DNA of 64,000 bases from an uncultured Faecalicoccus sp. GTDB taxonomy: Bacteria; Bacillota_I; Bacilli_A; Erysipelotrichales; Erysipelotrichaceae. Positions 1 through 7,638 of the stretch are shown here, piece by piece. Position 1 is the first letter of the stretch, and every line of letters starts with the position of its first letter. The position numbers were made by a program, and so were the translations under genes. The notes beneath the pieces were generated by a model that saw only the letters and a program-made list of their open reading frames with translations, searched no databases and was not told the origin of the DNA. Location of the stretch: NCBI GenBank assembly GCA_902497095.1, contig CABVDD010000004.1:1-64000 (forward strand). The letters are read 5' to 3'.

Positions 1-2
1 GT

Positions 3-276
3 AGAGCCGATAAAATAAGGCTTTGCGGACATTTAAGAAGATATAAAAAGATAGTTAAAAAGATATATATAATTTAGACTAATTATTCATATTTGTTGTA
101 TGGTAGAACGGTTATTATTCGGAGAATATTGTGCACCGGATAATCAAGAAAGGGAGAAATCTGAATTAGATTATATTATACAAAAAAATATTTATATTAT
201 TGAAGATGCTTTTAACATTAAAGTTGGACAAGGAGAATGTCAATTTATTCGAGAAATTTTTCAAAATAATGAGTAA
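3..276 (+). pseudogene. C-terminal remnant of a LevR-type sigma-54 PTS activator (PRD domain)
   Basis: The readable part begins around base 73, with an ATG at 100, and ends at 274-276. It includes IHICCMVERLLFGEY and ends in an IED-F-I-GECQFIREIF pattern. This is how the last PTS regulation domain of LevR-like activators ends, with the phosphorylatable His in the H-x-C-M-x-E-R segment. A TAA at 70-72 closes the frame upstream. Another frame (3-77) reads a plausible preceding helical stretch, so the gene is either frameshifted here or broken. Such activators are about 900 residues and drive sigma-54 promoters of mannose-family PTS operons, exactly what follows. The window start prevents deciding whether the full gene is intact. 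Confidence 0.55.
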
Positions 277-285
277 TTATAAATA

Positions 286-317
286 AGAGATTCTGCAATT
301 TACGCAAATCTCTTTTT
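286..317 (+). terminator. Intrinsic terminator after the LevR-like gene
   Basis: AGAGATT and AATCTCT pair, extended by TGC/GCA inside, followed by a run of T at 313-317. It separates the activator from the PTS promoter. Confidence 0.6.
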
Positions 318-320
318 ATG

Positions 321-349
321 TGTCTTATTAAGTGTCTTACGCTGTCTTT
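321..349 (+). promoter_or_regulatory. Three TGTCTTW direct repeats, candidate upstream activator site
   Basis: TGTCTTA at 321 and 333 and TGTCTTT at 343 recur at 12- and 10-base spacing, about 45-70 bases upstream of the -24 element. LevR-type proteins bind upstream activating sequences at this kind of distance. The assignment is inferred from position and repetition. Confidence 0.35.
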
Positions 350-388
350 AAATATAAAAAAATATATAAAAATAATAAAAAAAACAAG

Positions 389-404
389 TTGGCACGAAAA
401 TTGC
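389..404 (+). promoter_or_regulatory. Sigma-54 (-24/-12) promoter of the mannose-family PTS operon
   Basis: TTGGCACGAAAATTGC matches the sigma-54 consensus TGGCAC-N5-TTGC. The GG (391-392) and GC (403-404) lie exactly ten bases apart. Transcription would start near 415-417, just ahead of the EIIA ribosome site. A LevR-like remnant directly upstream supports it. Confidence 0.85.
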
Positions 405-433
405 GAATAAAAGAGTGAAAGGATGTGAACAAG

Positions 434-850
434 ATGGATAAGAAAATCGGGATAATTATTACTAGCCATGGGAAATACTGTTTGGGAGCTTTAGACAGTT
501 TAACTATGATTATAGGAGGGAGTGAAGATATTCAAACTGTGGCAGTGACACCAACTTTAAGCGTTCAAGAGGTAGAAAATCAAATGCAAAATGCATATGA
601 AAAACTATGTGAAACCTGTAATGAAGTATTGATTTTTACAGATTTGATATGCGGAACCCCTAATAATGTTGCTGTAAAGCTAATGATGCAAAAAGATAAT
701 ATTACTATTGTAACAGGTTATAATTTAGCGATTTTGGTGGAACTTGTTAATCGTAGAAACTGTGGCTGTCATAGTGTTTCTGAGTTATTAAAAGATGAAG
801 AAGATATTTTTTCAAATTCAAATCGTATCTTAAAAAAGGAGGGAGAATAA
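434..850 (+). CDS. PTS mannose-family EIIA component
   Basis: A 138-residue cytosolic phosphocarrier that takes phosphate from HPr and passes it to EIIB of a mannose/fructose/sorbose-type PTS. The N-terminus IGIIITSHGKYC contains the active His12 in the SHG motif, and length matches the family. The ATG at 434 is chosen because AAAGGA (about 418-423) is correctly spaced; a GTG at 425 would sit almost on the ribosome site. It is the first gene of a four-gene operon with EIIB two bases downstream. The family does not reveal the sugar. Confidence 0.85.
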   Translation: MDKKIGIIITSHGKYCLGALDSLTMIIGGSEDIQTVAVTPTLSVQEVENQMQNAYEKLCETCNEVLIFTDLICGTPNNVAVKLMMQKDNITIVTGYNLAILVELVNRRNCGCHSVSELLKDEEDIFSNSNRILKKEGE

Positions 851-851
851 T

Positions 852-1349
852 ATGGCAATTGAATTAGTGCGTATTGATGATCGTCTTATTCATGGACAAA
901 TTGCAACGACTTGGATCAACGATTATAACATTGAACAAGTTTTAATTATTAATGACGATGTTTTAAAAGATAAAATGCAACAATCAGTTATCAGCATGAC
1001 AGCGCCAGCTAATGTGAAAGTTAAAGTTTTTGGAGTTGATTCTTTTATAAGTATTTATAAGAAAAATCCAATTAAAAGAAGAACGATGATTATTTTAACT
1101 AACTCAATTGATGCTTATAAATTAGCATATGGTGGAGTCAAATTTCCTTATTTGAATGTTGGAGGAATGAGATTTATTAATGGAAGAACTAAAATTGCAA
1201 GAGCTGTCTCAGTTACGCCTGAAGAAAGACAAGCTTTTAAAGATATTTTGGCATTAGGTGTAGATGTACAAATACAAATGATCCCAAGAGATGAGATTAT
1301 AAATATGAGTGATGTTATTGATAAAAATATGGAAGGAGGAGAAGAGTGA
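852..1349 (+). CDS. PTS mannose-family EIIB component
   Basis: A 165-residue phosphotransfer protein that receives phosphate from EIIA and phosphorylates the incoming sugar. The N-terminal RIDDRLIHGQ motif carries the active histidine of this family, followed by the usual W-I-N-x-Y segment. It starts right after EIIA with a GGAGG ribosome site inside the EIIA end, and ends one base before the EIIC start. Substrate is not predictable; mannose, fructose, sorbose or amino sugars are all possible. Confidence 0.9.
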   Translation: MAIELVRIDDRLIHGQIATTWINDYNIEQVLIINDDVLKDKMQQSVISMTAPANVKVKVFGVDSFISIYKKNPIKRRTMIILTNSIDAYKLAYGGVKFPYLNVGGMRFINGRTKIARAVSVTPEERQAFKDILALGVDVQIQMIPRDEIINMSDVIDKNMEGGEE

Positions 1350-1350
1350 A

Positions 1351-2130
1351 ATGTTGGTGCAAGCTTTATTGGTTGCGGTATGGGCTGGTTTATGCTCTTT
1401 AGATGATGGTGGTATACAGTTACAAATTAGAAAGCCTTTGTTGGCAGGAACGATTACAGGTTTACTCTTAGGAGATTTGGAACAAGGGTTAATCATTGGA
1501 GGTACCCTAGAGTTGATGTGGTTAGGTGTTAATTCTGTAGGAGCTTATAATCCACCTGATATTACTGGGGGAGCTATTATAGGTACAGTTGCCGGAATAA
1601 CAAGTGGCGGTGGAGTTTCAGTAGGTGTTGCTTTTGCGGTTCCAGCAGCTACACTAATTTTACAATTGGTTGTTTTATTACAAACGTATTTATCTGTTCA
1701 TATTCATAGAGCCGAAGCAGTTGCAAAAACAGGAGATTTTGATAAAGTTAATCGTTGGCATTTATTAAGTGGTGTTTTCTTATTCTTAGTACGTGCAGTT
1801 CCATGTTTTATAGCAGTTTTCTTAGGAAATACGATTTTACAGGATTTTATAGATTGGCTACCAACTTTTATTACTGATGGTTTAACAGTTGCTAGTGGAA
1901 TGATTCCAGCTGTAGGAATTAGTATGTTACTTACGATGATGATGAAGAAAAATATGTGGATGTATTTAGTAGCGGGTTTTGTTTTTGCTGCATATTTAGG
2001 ATTGCCGATTTTAGGTGTTTCACTTGTTGGTTTAGTATTTGCAGGAATTCATGATTATAATTTTGTGCAGCAGAAAAAAATGGAGGATTCAATTGCTGCT
2101 ACTGAAGTCGAAGGAGGTATTGATCTATGA
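1351..2130 (+). CDS. PTS mannose-family EIIC permease
   Basis: A 259-residue integral membrane component that, with EIID, forms the sugar channel. It shows many hydrophobic helices and the family pattern of early glycine-rich segments (LLLGDLEQGLIIGGTLEL, then a G-A-x-x-P-D-I-T-G-G-A stretch). The ATG at 1351 follows GGAGGAG at about 1335-1341 with good spacing. An upstream in-frame GTG at 1309 would overlap EIIB by 41 bases and is less likely. The end overlaps the EIID start by four bases. Confidence 0.88.
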   Translation: MLVQALLVAVWAGLCSLDDGGIQLQIRKPLLAGTITGLLLGDLEQGLIIGGTLELMWLGVNSVGAYNPPDITGGAIIGTVAGITSGGGVSVGVAFAVPAATLILQLVVLLQTYLSVHIHRAEAVAKTGDFDKVNRWHLLSGVFLFLVRAVPCFIAVFLGNTILQDFIDWLPTFITDGLTVASGMIPAVGISMLLTMMMKKNMWMYLVAGFVFAAYLGLPILGVSLVGLVFAGIHDYNFVQQKKMEDSIAATEVEGGIDL

Positions 2131-2969
2131 CAATAGAAAAAACTAATCAATCAAACTCGCCTACAGAATTTCAAATGACAAATAAGATTTATCGAGAAAT
2201 GTTTCTACATCATTTGACGTTCCAATGGAGTTGGAATTATGAAAGACAACAAGCTGCTGGTTGTTTGTATACGATGTCTCCAGTATTGAAAAGATTATAT
2301 AAAGATGCACCGGTTGAAGTTAGAGAAAAAACGATAAAACGTTATTTAGAATTTTTTAATACACATGCTACCTTAGCTCCTTTATTATTTGGATTGTTGG
2401 CAGCTTTGGAAGTCTCAACTCCAGAAGAAGAAAAAGACAATTTGACTTCTATCAAAACTGGTTTGATGGGTCCAATTGCTGGTTTGGGAGATGGTTTATT
2501 CTGGTTTACAATTTGGCCTATTTGTGCCAGCATTGGTGCTTCTATGGCAGTTACAGGAAATGTATTTGGTGCTATTTTTACATTTGTTGTATTTAATATC
2601 ATTAATCAAGGAGTAAAGTGGTATGGATTCCGTATAGGCTATACTAAAGGAATGGATATTATTAATTCAGGAAAAAGTGATGAAATTATTCAGAGAATTT
2701 CTGGAGCTGCTACTGTATTAGGATTGTTCGTCGCTGGATGCCTTGTTTCAACAACTGTTAGTTTGACTATTCCTTTAGAGTTTACTAGTGGGGATGGTTC
2801 CATTGTTATACAAGATTTAATTGATCAAATTATGCCTAAATTATTACCAGTTTTATTAACGGCTTTCTGTTATTGGCGTTTAAAGAAAACTAATGGTAAA
2901 GAAACAGTACGTTTAATTTTTGGTATTATGATTATTGCGATAGTTTTAACTTATTTCGGTATATTATAA
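2127..2969 (+). CDS. PTS mannose-family EIID permease
   Basis: A 280-residue partner of EIIC. It has the typical start (two helices with QWSWNYERQQAAGCLYTM), a central G-P-I-A-G-L-G-D-G-L-F-W segment, and C-terminal membrane helices. It overlaps EIIC by ATGA, indicating coupled translation. It is the last PTS gene of the operon; a hairpin follows. No sugar-processing enzyme lies in the operon, so the phosphosugar must be metabolised by enzymes elsewhere. Confidence 0.9.
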   Translation: MTIEKTNQSNSPTEFQMTNKIYREMFLHHLTFQWSWNYERQQAAGCLYTMSPVLKRLYKDAPVEVREKTIKRYLEFFNTHATLAPLLFGLLAALEVSTPEEEKDNLTSIKTGLMGPIAGLGDGLFWFTIWPICASIGASMAVTGNVFGAIFTFVVFNIINQGVKWYGFRIGYTKGMDIINSGKSDEIIQRISGAATVLGLFVAGCLVSTTVSLTIPLEFTSGDGSIVIQDLIDQIMPKLLPVLLTAFCYWRLKKTNGKETVRLIFGIMIIAIVLTYFGIL

Positions 2970-2975
2970 TGTAAA

Positions 2976-3010
2976 ACCTTGGGAGTAAAAATCCCAAGGT
3001 CATTATATTT
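2976..3010 (+). terminator. Terminator-like hairpin after EIID
   Basis: ACCTTGGGA (2976-2984) pairs perfectly with TCCCAAGGT (2992-3000). The following bases are T-rich but interrupted (cattatatttt), so termination may be partial and the next gene may be read through. Confidence 0.65.
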
Positions 3011-3033
3011 TCGTAAAAAGGAGAATTTATAAT

Positions 3034-3630
3034 ATGAGATGGGAAAGAATTTCTATATGGCTAGTAATAGCTGTTGGTGTAGTGTTCTATATTGGTTTAA
3101 TTCTTCTTAAAAATCACGTACAAAAAAGTTTAATAGATATGATAAAAAGGAAACAATTTGATAAATTTGATAGAAATAGTCAAAAAATTTTGGTTAAGTT
3201 TTTGTTTCCGCCATACAATTTAGAATATTTACGTTTAAATCGTTATTTAATCAGTGATGATAAAGAAAAAATAGATCAACAATTTGAACTGTTATTACGC
3301 AGTGCAAAGCAAAGTCAAAAAAAAGACATTTTTTTAAAAGCCTTTGAATACTATGCATTTGACGGTGATGAAGTAAAAGCAAAGAAATATTATAATGAAT
3401 TAATAAAAATAAATAAAAAGAATATATCAAAGTATATTACATTGTTGTATGATGTATTTATTTTAAAAAAGCATAATCATATTGAAGAATTAGAAAGAGA
3501 TTTTAATAATCTTAATTCTAACCAGAAAAAATTTGTAGCTCAACTTCTAGTAGCTCAATATCAAAATAAAAAAGATGTTAGAAAGCAAAAATTTTATGAA
3601 AAATTTTTATTATCTCAGAATTCTGATTAA
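3034..3630 (+). CDS. Membrane-anchored helical (TPR-like) protein of unknown function
   Basis: A 198-residue protein with one N-terminal membrane segment (about residues 7-25) and a long, charged, alpha-helical remainder. Pairs such as FLKAFEYYAFDGDEVKAKKYY resemble tetratricopeptide helices. The start follows AAAAGGAG with good spacing. It sits directly behind the PTS operon after a weak hairpin. The protein at 10463-11242 has a similar layout and also neighbours a sugar PTS, so a shared accessory role is possible. No known family was recognised. Confidence 0.6.
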   Translation: MRWERISIWLVIAVGVVFYIGLILLKNHVQKSLIDMIKRKQFDKFDRNSQKILVKFLFPPYNLEYLRLNRYLISDDKEKIDQQFELLLRSAKQSQKKDIFLKAFEYYAFDGDEVKAKKYYNELIKINKKNISKYITLLYDVFILKKHNHIEELERDFNNLNSNQKKFVAQLLVAQYQNKKDVRKQKFYEKFLLSQNSD

Positions 3631-3697
3631 ATACGAACGCTTATAGAAATATTCAAAGGTGATTTTGAAATATAATGAACAATAATAGATATATGCT

Positions 3698-3739
3698 AAA
3701 AGTTGGATGATTCTTTCTTAGAGTTGTCTAACTTTTTTA
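3698..3739 (+). terminator. Terminator after the membrane protein
   Basis: AAAAGTTGGA (3698-3707) pairs with TCTAACTTTT (3727-3736) with one G-T pair, running into T residues. Confidence 0.6.
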
Positions 3740-4174
3740 TTGAGAAACTAGCTAAAATGAAAAAACAAGAAAGACAAATCTATAAAAAAGTAACAATTCT
3801 CTTAGGGGAAGAGCTACTTTGTCAACTACTTGACATGTTTTTATAACGTGCTTGATTTATGAAAAATTTAGTTCTATTGCACATATAATCTATCATTCTC
3901 TATCTTACTTTAAATTCCTCTATCACACTTTGTTACTAGATATTATCTTTTCAAAATTGTAGCAAGTAATATTACAATTCCATCATAAGCAATCTTAAAA
4001 AGAAAAAATAATCATCATGATGTCAAGAAGATTGGTAATAAATTTTATTTATCTAGTGAGTTCACTTGAGAAGAAAAATAGAATTAATAATTTTAAGCTT
4101 ATTAAATCATTATGGGTTTTAAAAAGTAGATTTAAGTTTAAGAAATCTAGATATGATGATTTAGATTATCTATC
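3740..4174 (+). other. AT-rich stretch without a recognisable gene
   Basis: No convincing reading frame or ribosome site is seen. A 29-codon ORF starting at the ATG near 3757 reaches 3846 but resembles nothing known. Composition is very AT-rich with scattered stops, consistent with decayed DNA next to the pglZ remnant downstream. Confidence 0.5.
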
Positions 4175-4237
4175 TTGGATAAAATTCGTCTAAACTTGGA
4201 TAAAACTCGTCTAAACTCGGATAAAACTTATCTAAAT
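4175..4237 (+). repeat. 21-bp tandem repeat, three units
   Basis: Units start at 4175, 4196 and 4217. The shared core is GGATAAAACTCGTCTAAAC with a few substitutions. Read in one frame the units give LDKIRLN, LDKTRLN, SDKTYLN, a seven-residue repeat. That frame is closed on both sides within about 90 bases, so it is not a gene as it stands. Confidence 0.75.
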
Positions 4238-4299
4238 ATTGTCTAAATCTAGATGAGTTTAGTTGAATTTATTTGTTATATGGCTTAGGAGTGGCCCTT

Positions 4300-4451
4300 A
4301 TGGCGTTAGAAGATATAAAAAAGAATATAAACAAACGTTTAAGCAACCTTTGCCAGTGTTTTATAAAAGAAGAATTATTTTTTGGGATGATGAAGCTAAT
4401 GGGTTTATCAATGAAATTAATGAAACCTCTTTGTCTAATGCCAAAGTATAG
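4300..4451 (+). pseudogene. pglZ: Decayed 5' end of a BREX-type pglZ gene
   Basis: A ribosome site (TAGGAG, 4286-4291) precedes an ATG at 4300 reading MALEDIKKNINKR. Near 4343 the sense shifts to another frame, which gives KQPLPVFYKRRIIFW, then DDEANGFINEINE and SLSNAKV before a TAG at 4449. The joined reading matches the N-terminus of PglZ phosphatase-like proteins of BREX phage-defence systems (a K/R-I-x-F-W-x-D motif followed by F-x-x-E-I and NAKV). Everything after the first 50 or so residues is missing. Identification is from memory of the family pattern, so moderate confidence. Confidence 0.5.
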
Positions 4452-4505
4452 AAATTCTAAATAATTCAAAACTTTTCTAGACATCTGAAAAATAATAGTT
4501 TAGAG

Positions 4506-4534
4506 AACGGCAAAATATTTGTCGTTTTTGTTTT
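4506..4534 (+). terminator. Intrinsic terminator upstream of the pot regulator
   Basis: AACGGCAAA pairs with TTTGTCGTT (one G-T), three-base loop, followed by TTTGTTTT. It isolates the pot operon promoter from the remnant region. Confidence 0.65.
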
Positions 4535-4583
4535 AATTGAGAGAATTTTTAATAGTTTTCTCTATTTTTTTTAATCTTTATGT

Positions 4584-4611
4584 TGATTCCTTTGTCAAAC
4601 CATGTATAATA
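4584..4611 (+). promoter_or_regulatory. Sigma-A promoter of the polyamine operon
   Basis: TTGATT (4584-4589) and TATAAT (4606-4611) are 16 bases apart, about 57 bases upstream of the regulator start. Confidence 0.6.
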
Positions 4612-4668
4612 TTTTTGTTTCTTTAAATAAACTAAAAGTTTAGTGTTAGAAAACAAAGGGGCGATGTC

Positions 4669-5202
4669 ATGAAGATTGGATCAAAGATTAAAGAACTCAG
4701 GATTCGCAATGGTTTAACATTGGAAGAGTTAGCTTCTCGCAGTGAGTTGACCAAGGGTTTTTTATCTCAATTAGAGCGAGATCTAACATCACCAAGCATC
4801 TCTACGTTGGAAGATATTTTAGAGGCGCTGGGAACAAATTTGAGCGAATTTTTTCACTCGACACCAGAAGAAAAACTTACTTTTGGAAAAAATGATTTTT
4901 TCGTTGATGAAAGAGATGAGCATACTGTGGAATGGATTGTTCCGAATGCACAAAAAAATGAAATGGAGCCAATTCGTATCACCATTCATCCAGGATGCAG
5001 TTCTTTTATTATGAAAGCTAATGAAGGCCAAGAGTTTGGTTATGTTCTTAGTGGACAGGTCGAATTGGTGATGGGAAAGAAAATCTATCCTTTAAAATCC
5101 AAAGAGACTTTTTATCTGAACGGAGCACGAAGTCATTTTATTAAAAATACTGGAAAAAAAGATGCAGTGCTTTTATGGGTGGCTACTCCACCTATGTTTT
5201 AG
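4669..5202 (+). CDS. XRE-family regulator with cupin domain, polyamine operon
   Basis: A 177-residue DNA-binding regulator. Residues about 6-60 form a helix-turn-helix (LTLEELASRSELTKGFLSQLE). Residues about 105-175 form a cupin barrel (FGYVLSGQVELVMGKKIYPL). This PuuR/SutR-like architecture often regulates polyamine or amino-acid genes, and it is the first gene before potABCD with 20 bases between, so it probably senses a polyamine-related ligand. The ATG follows GGGGCGAT with good spacing. Confidence 0.85.
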   Translation: MKIGSKIKELRIRNGLTLEELASRSELTKGFLSQLERDLTSPSISTLEDILEALGTNLSEFFHSTPEEKLTFGKNDFFVDERDEHTVEWIVPNAQKNEMEPIRITIHPGCSSFIMKANEGQEFGYVLSGQVELVMGKKIYPLKSKETFYLNGARSHFIKNTGKKDAVLLWVATPPMF

Positions 5203-5222
5203 AAAGGTAAAGGGGAAAAGTT

Positions 5223-6803
5223 ATGGAGAACGAAAAAAATAAATTGATTCAGTTTAAAAATGTTGTCAAAGATTTTGACGGACAAATCGTATTAAAAGGT
5301 ATTGATTTAGATATCTATGAAAATGAATTTGTAACATTGTTAGGACCTAGTGGTTGCGGTAAGACAACTCTTCTTCGTATCTTAGGTGGTTTTTTAGAAC
5401 CAACAGAAGGACAGGTTATTTTTGATGGGCAAGATATTTTGAAGTTGCCGCCTTATAAAAGAGAATTAAATACAGTTTTCCAAAAATATGCTTTGTTTCC
5501 GCATATGAATGTATACGATAACATCGCATTTGGATTAAAAATAAAGAAAATGAGCAAAGACATTATTGAACAAAAAGTGATGAAAATGTTAAAGCTCATT
5601 AACCTGGAAGGATATGAAAAGAAAAATGTGACTCTTCTTTCTGGCGGACAACAACAGCGTGTTGCGATTGCTCGTGCTTTGGTCAATGAACCATCGGTAT
5701 TGCTTTTGGATGAGCCTTTAGGAGCGCTTGATCTTAAATTGCGTAAAGAAATGCAGTATGAATTAAAACGTATACAACAGGAAGTTGGAATTACTTTTAT
5801 TTTTGTAACGCATGATCAGGAAGAAGCATTGACGATGTCGGATAAAATTGTAGTTATGAAAGAAGGAGAAATTCAACAAGTTGGAACTCCGCAAGATATC
5901 TATAATGAACCGGTCAATCGATATGTAGCTAACTTTATTGGTGAAAGTAACATTGTTCCGGGGCGCATGTTAGAAGATAAAAAAGTTCGTTTTGATGATA
6001 TTACTTTTGATTGTGTGGATGTTGGTTTTAAAGAAAAAGAACCAGTAGATGTCGTTATCCGTCCGGAAGATATTGATATTGTATCGGTAAATGAAGGTAA
6101 GATGACGGGTACAGTTGAAAGTGTATTGTTTAAAGGCGTTCATTATGAAATCATGGTTGAAACGGTGCCGGGAACTCATGTGACAGTAAATATGCATGTG
6201 CGCAAGAATGAAAATATTTTAAGTGATGATGGAAAAGAAGCTATCAGTGCCAATGATTTCTATTTGGATTTAGAAGATATGAAAGATATCGATGATAAAG
6301 AAATTGTAGCTCGTGCTGATGCGCAAGCTTGGAATCCGCAAACGGACGAATATATCTCTATTAAAGTGGATACAGACTTAAAAGAAGAAATTGGTGAATA
6401 TAGTGTAACTTTCTCTACAGGTTCAGGTTTACAAGTGACGCGTAAAATTTGGGTCGTAGATCAAAGAGTTGTTGAGAATAAAAAAGCTAATGAAGCTGTC
6501 AGTGCTTTTAACTTTTTCAAATCTAAAGACGAAATTCTAGAATCACCGGCTTTAGATACAGATTTAAAAACTTGGGCCAATGCACAAGGCTGGAAATTGG
6601 ATAATGAAGAAGAAGCTGTGGATCTAAGCGTTGATTATGATTTTGATCCAGAGCATATTACAGAAGGTGTATATAAAGTAACTTTCTGGACAACTGGGCG
6701 TGAATTTAAGATTCATACGACAGATTTTGTGGAAGAAGGAAAAGAAGTCGGACTCACTTTCTTCCCAGAAGATATTCACGTTATGGAGAAGATGGGATTC
6801 TAA
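5223..6803 (+). CDS. potA: Spermidine/putrescine ABC transporter ATPase PotA with an inserted domain
   Basis: A 526-residue ATPase that powers polyamine uptake. Walker [10 protein letters not shown] is at 41-49, Q-loop Q87, signature LSGGQQQR at 139-146, Walker B LLLDEP at 160-165, H-loop H197. A TOBE domain starts near 275 ([13 protein letters not shown]). The family is usually 350-380 residues. The extra length comes from about residues 335-505, which read as two similar beta-rich segments (AQAW...[10 protein letters not shown] and AQGW...[11 protein letters not shown]) resembling bacterial Ig-like folds. The last TOBE strand ([14 protein letters not shown]) follows the insertion, so it lies inside the TOBE domain. 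Stop and potB start overlap (TAATG). Confidence 0.9.
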   Translation: MENEKNKLIQFKNVVKDFDGQIVLKGIDLDIYENEFVTLLGPSGCGKTTLLRILGGFLEPTEGQVIFDGQDILKLPPYKRELNTVFQKYALFPHMNVYDNIAFGLKIKKMSKDIIEQKVMKMLKLINLEGYEKKNVTLLSGGQQQRVAIARALVNEPSVLLLDEPLGALDLKLRKEMQYELKRIQQEVGITFIFVTHDQEEALTMSDKIVVMKEGEIQQVGTPQDIYNEPVNRYVANFIGESNIVPGRMLEDKKVRFDDITFDCVDVGFKEKEPVDVVIRPEDIDIVSVNEGKMTGTVESVLFKGVHYEIMVETVPGTHVTVNMHVRKNENILSDDGKEAISANDFYLDLEDMKDIDDKEIVARADAQAWNPQTDEYISIKVDTDLKEEIGEYSVTFSTGSGLQVTRKIWVVDQRVVENKKANEAVSAFNFFKSKDEILESPALDTDLKTWANAQGWKLDNEEEAVDLSVDYDFDPEHITEGVYKVTFWTTGREFKIHTTDFVEEGKEVGLTFFPEDIHVMEKMGF

Positions 6804-7636
6804 TGCGTAATTTTAGACGATTGGCAATTCCTTATATTGCCTGGGCTGTTTTGATGCTGTTTCTTCCGATGCTGTTGATATTGTTGTATTCTGTGATGTC
6901 ACAGGGAAACAGTATTGTCTCTTTTCAATTGACTTTTGATAACTATATTAAATTTTTTACGGATCCAGACTTTTTGTTGATTTTATGGCGTTCGCTTGGA
7001 ATCGCATTGGAAACGACTGCGATTTGCTTGGTCTTAGGGTATCCTATTGCGTATTTTATTTCGCGAACTTCTCAAAAAACACAGAATATTTTGATTTTGG
7101 CAATTACATTGCCAATGTGGATCAACATGTTGGTTCGTACTTATGCTTGGATCGGTATTTTATCCAGCGACGGCATTGTTTCTAGTATTTTAGGCTTTTT
7201 TGGCTTTGAAAATGCTGAATTGCTTTATACACAGACAGCGGTTTTGATCGGAATGGTTTATAACTTCTTGCCATTTATGATCTTACAGATTCACACTTCT
7301 TTGACAAAAATGGATAAAAGCTTGTTGGAGGCTGCCAGTGATTTAGGAGCTAATCGCGTACAAACATTTTTGCGTGTGATTTTTCCGTTATCACTATCTG
7401 GAGTAGTTAGTGGAATTACATTGGTTTTCTTGCCGGCCGTATCTTCTTTCTTTATTCCTAAGCTTTTGGGTGGAGGACAATTCTTCCTTATCGGAAATGT
7501 AATTGAAAATCAATTTATTACTGTGGGAGAATGGAACTTTGGATCAGCGATTTCTATGATTATGGCGGTAATCATGATGTTGTTGATGATGGTAGTTCGT
7601 AAAGTAGATGCCCGTGTGGGAACACAGGAGGACTAG
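6803..7636 (+). CDS. potB: Spermidine/putrescine ABC transporter permease PotB
   Basis: A 277-residue inner-membrane permease with six predicted helices. The cytoplasmic coupling loop EAASDLGANRVQTFLRVIFP, which docks on PotA, is clear. The start overlaps the potA stop by one base and the gene ends two bases before potCD. Length and order match canonical potABCD operons. Confidence 0.92.
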   Translation: MRNFRRLAIPYIAWAVLMLFLPMLLILLYSVMSQGNSIVSFQLTFDNYIKFFTDPDFLLILWRSLGIALETTAICLVLGYPIAYFISRTSQKTQNILILAITLPMWINMLVRTYAWIGILSSDGIVSSILGFFGFENAELLYTQTAVLIGMVYNFLPFMILQIHTSLTKMDKSLLEAASDLGANRVQTFLRVIFPLSLSGVVSGITLVFLPAVSSFFIPKLLGGGQFFLIGNVIENQFITVGEWNFGSAISMIMAVIMMLLMMVVRKVDARVGTQED

Positions 7637-7638
7637 CC

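Noticed and set aside
4175..4237. The tandem repeat as a CRISPR array
   Set aside because: Units are directly contiguous with no unique spacers, and no cas genes are present.
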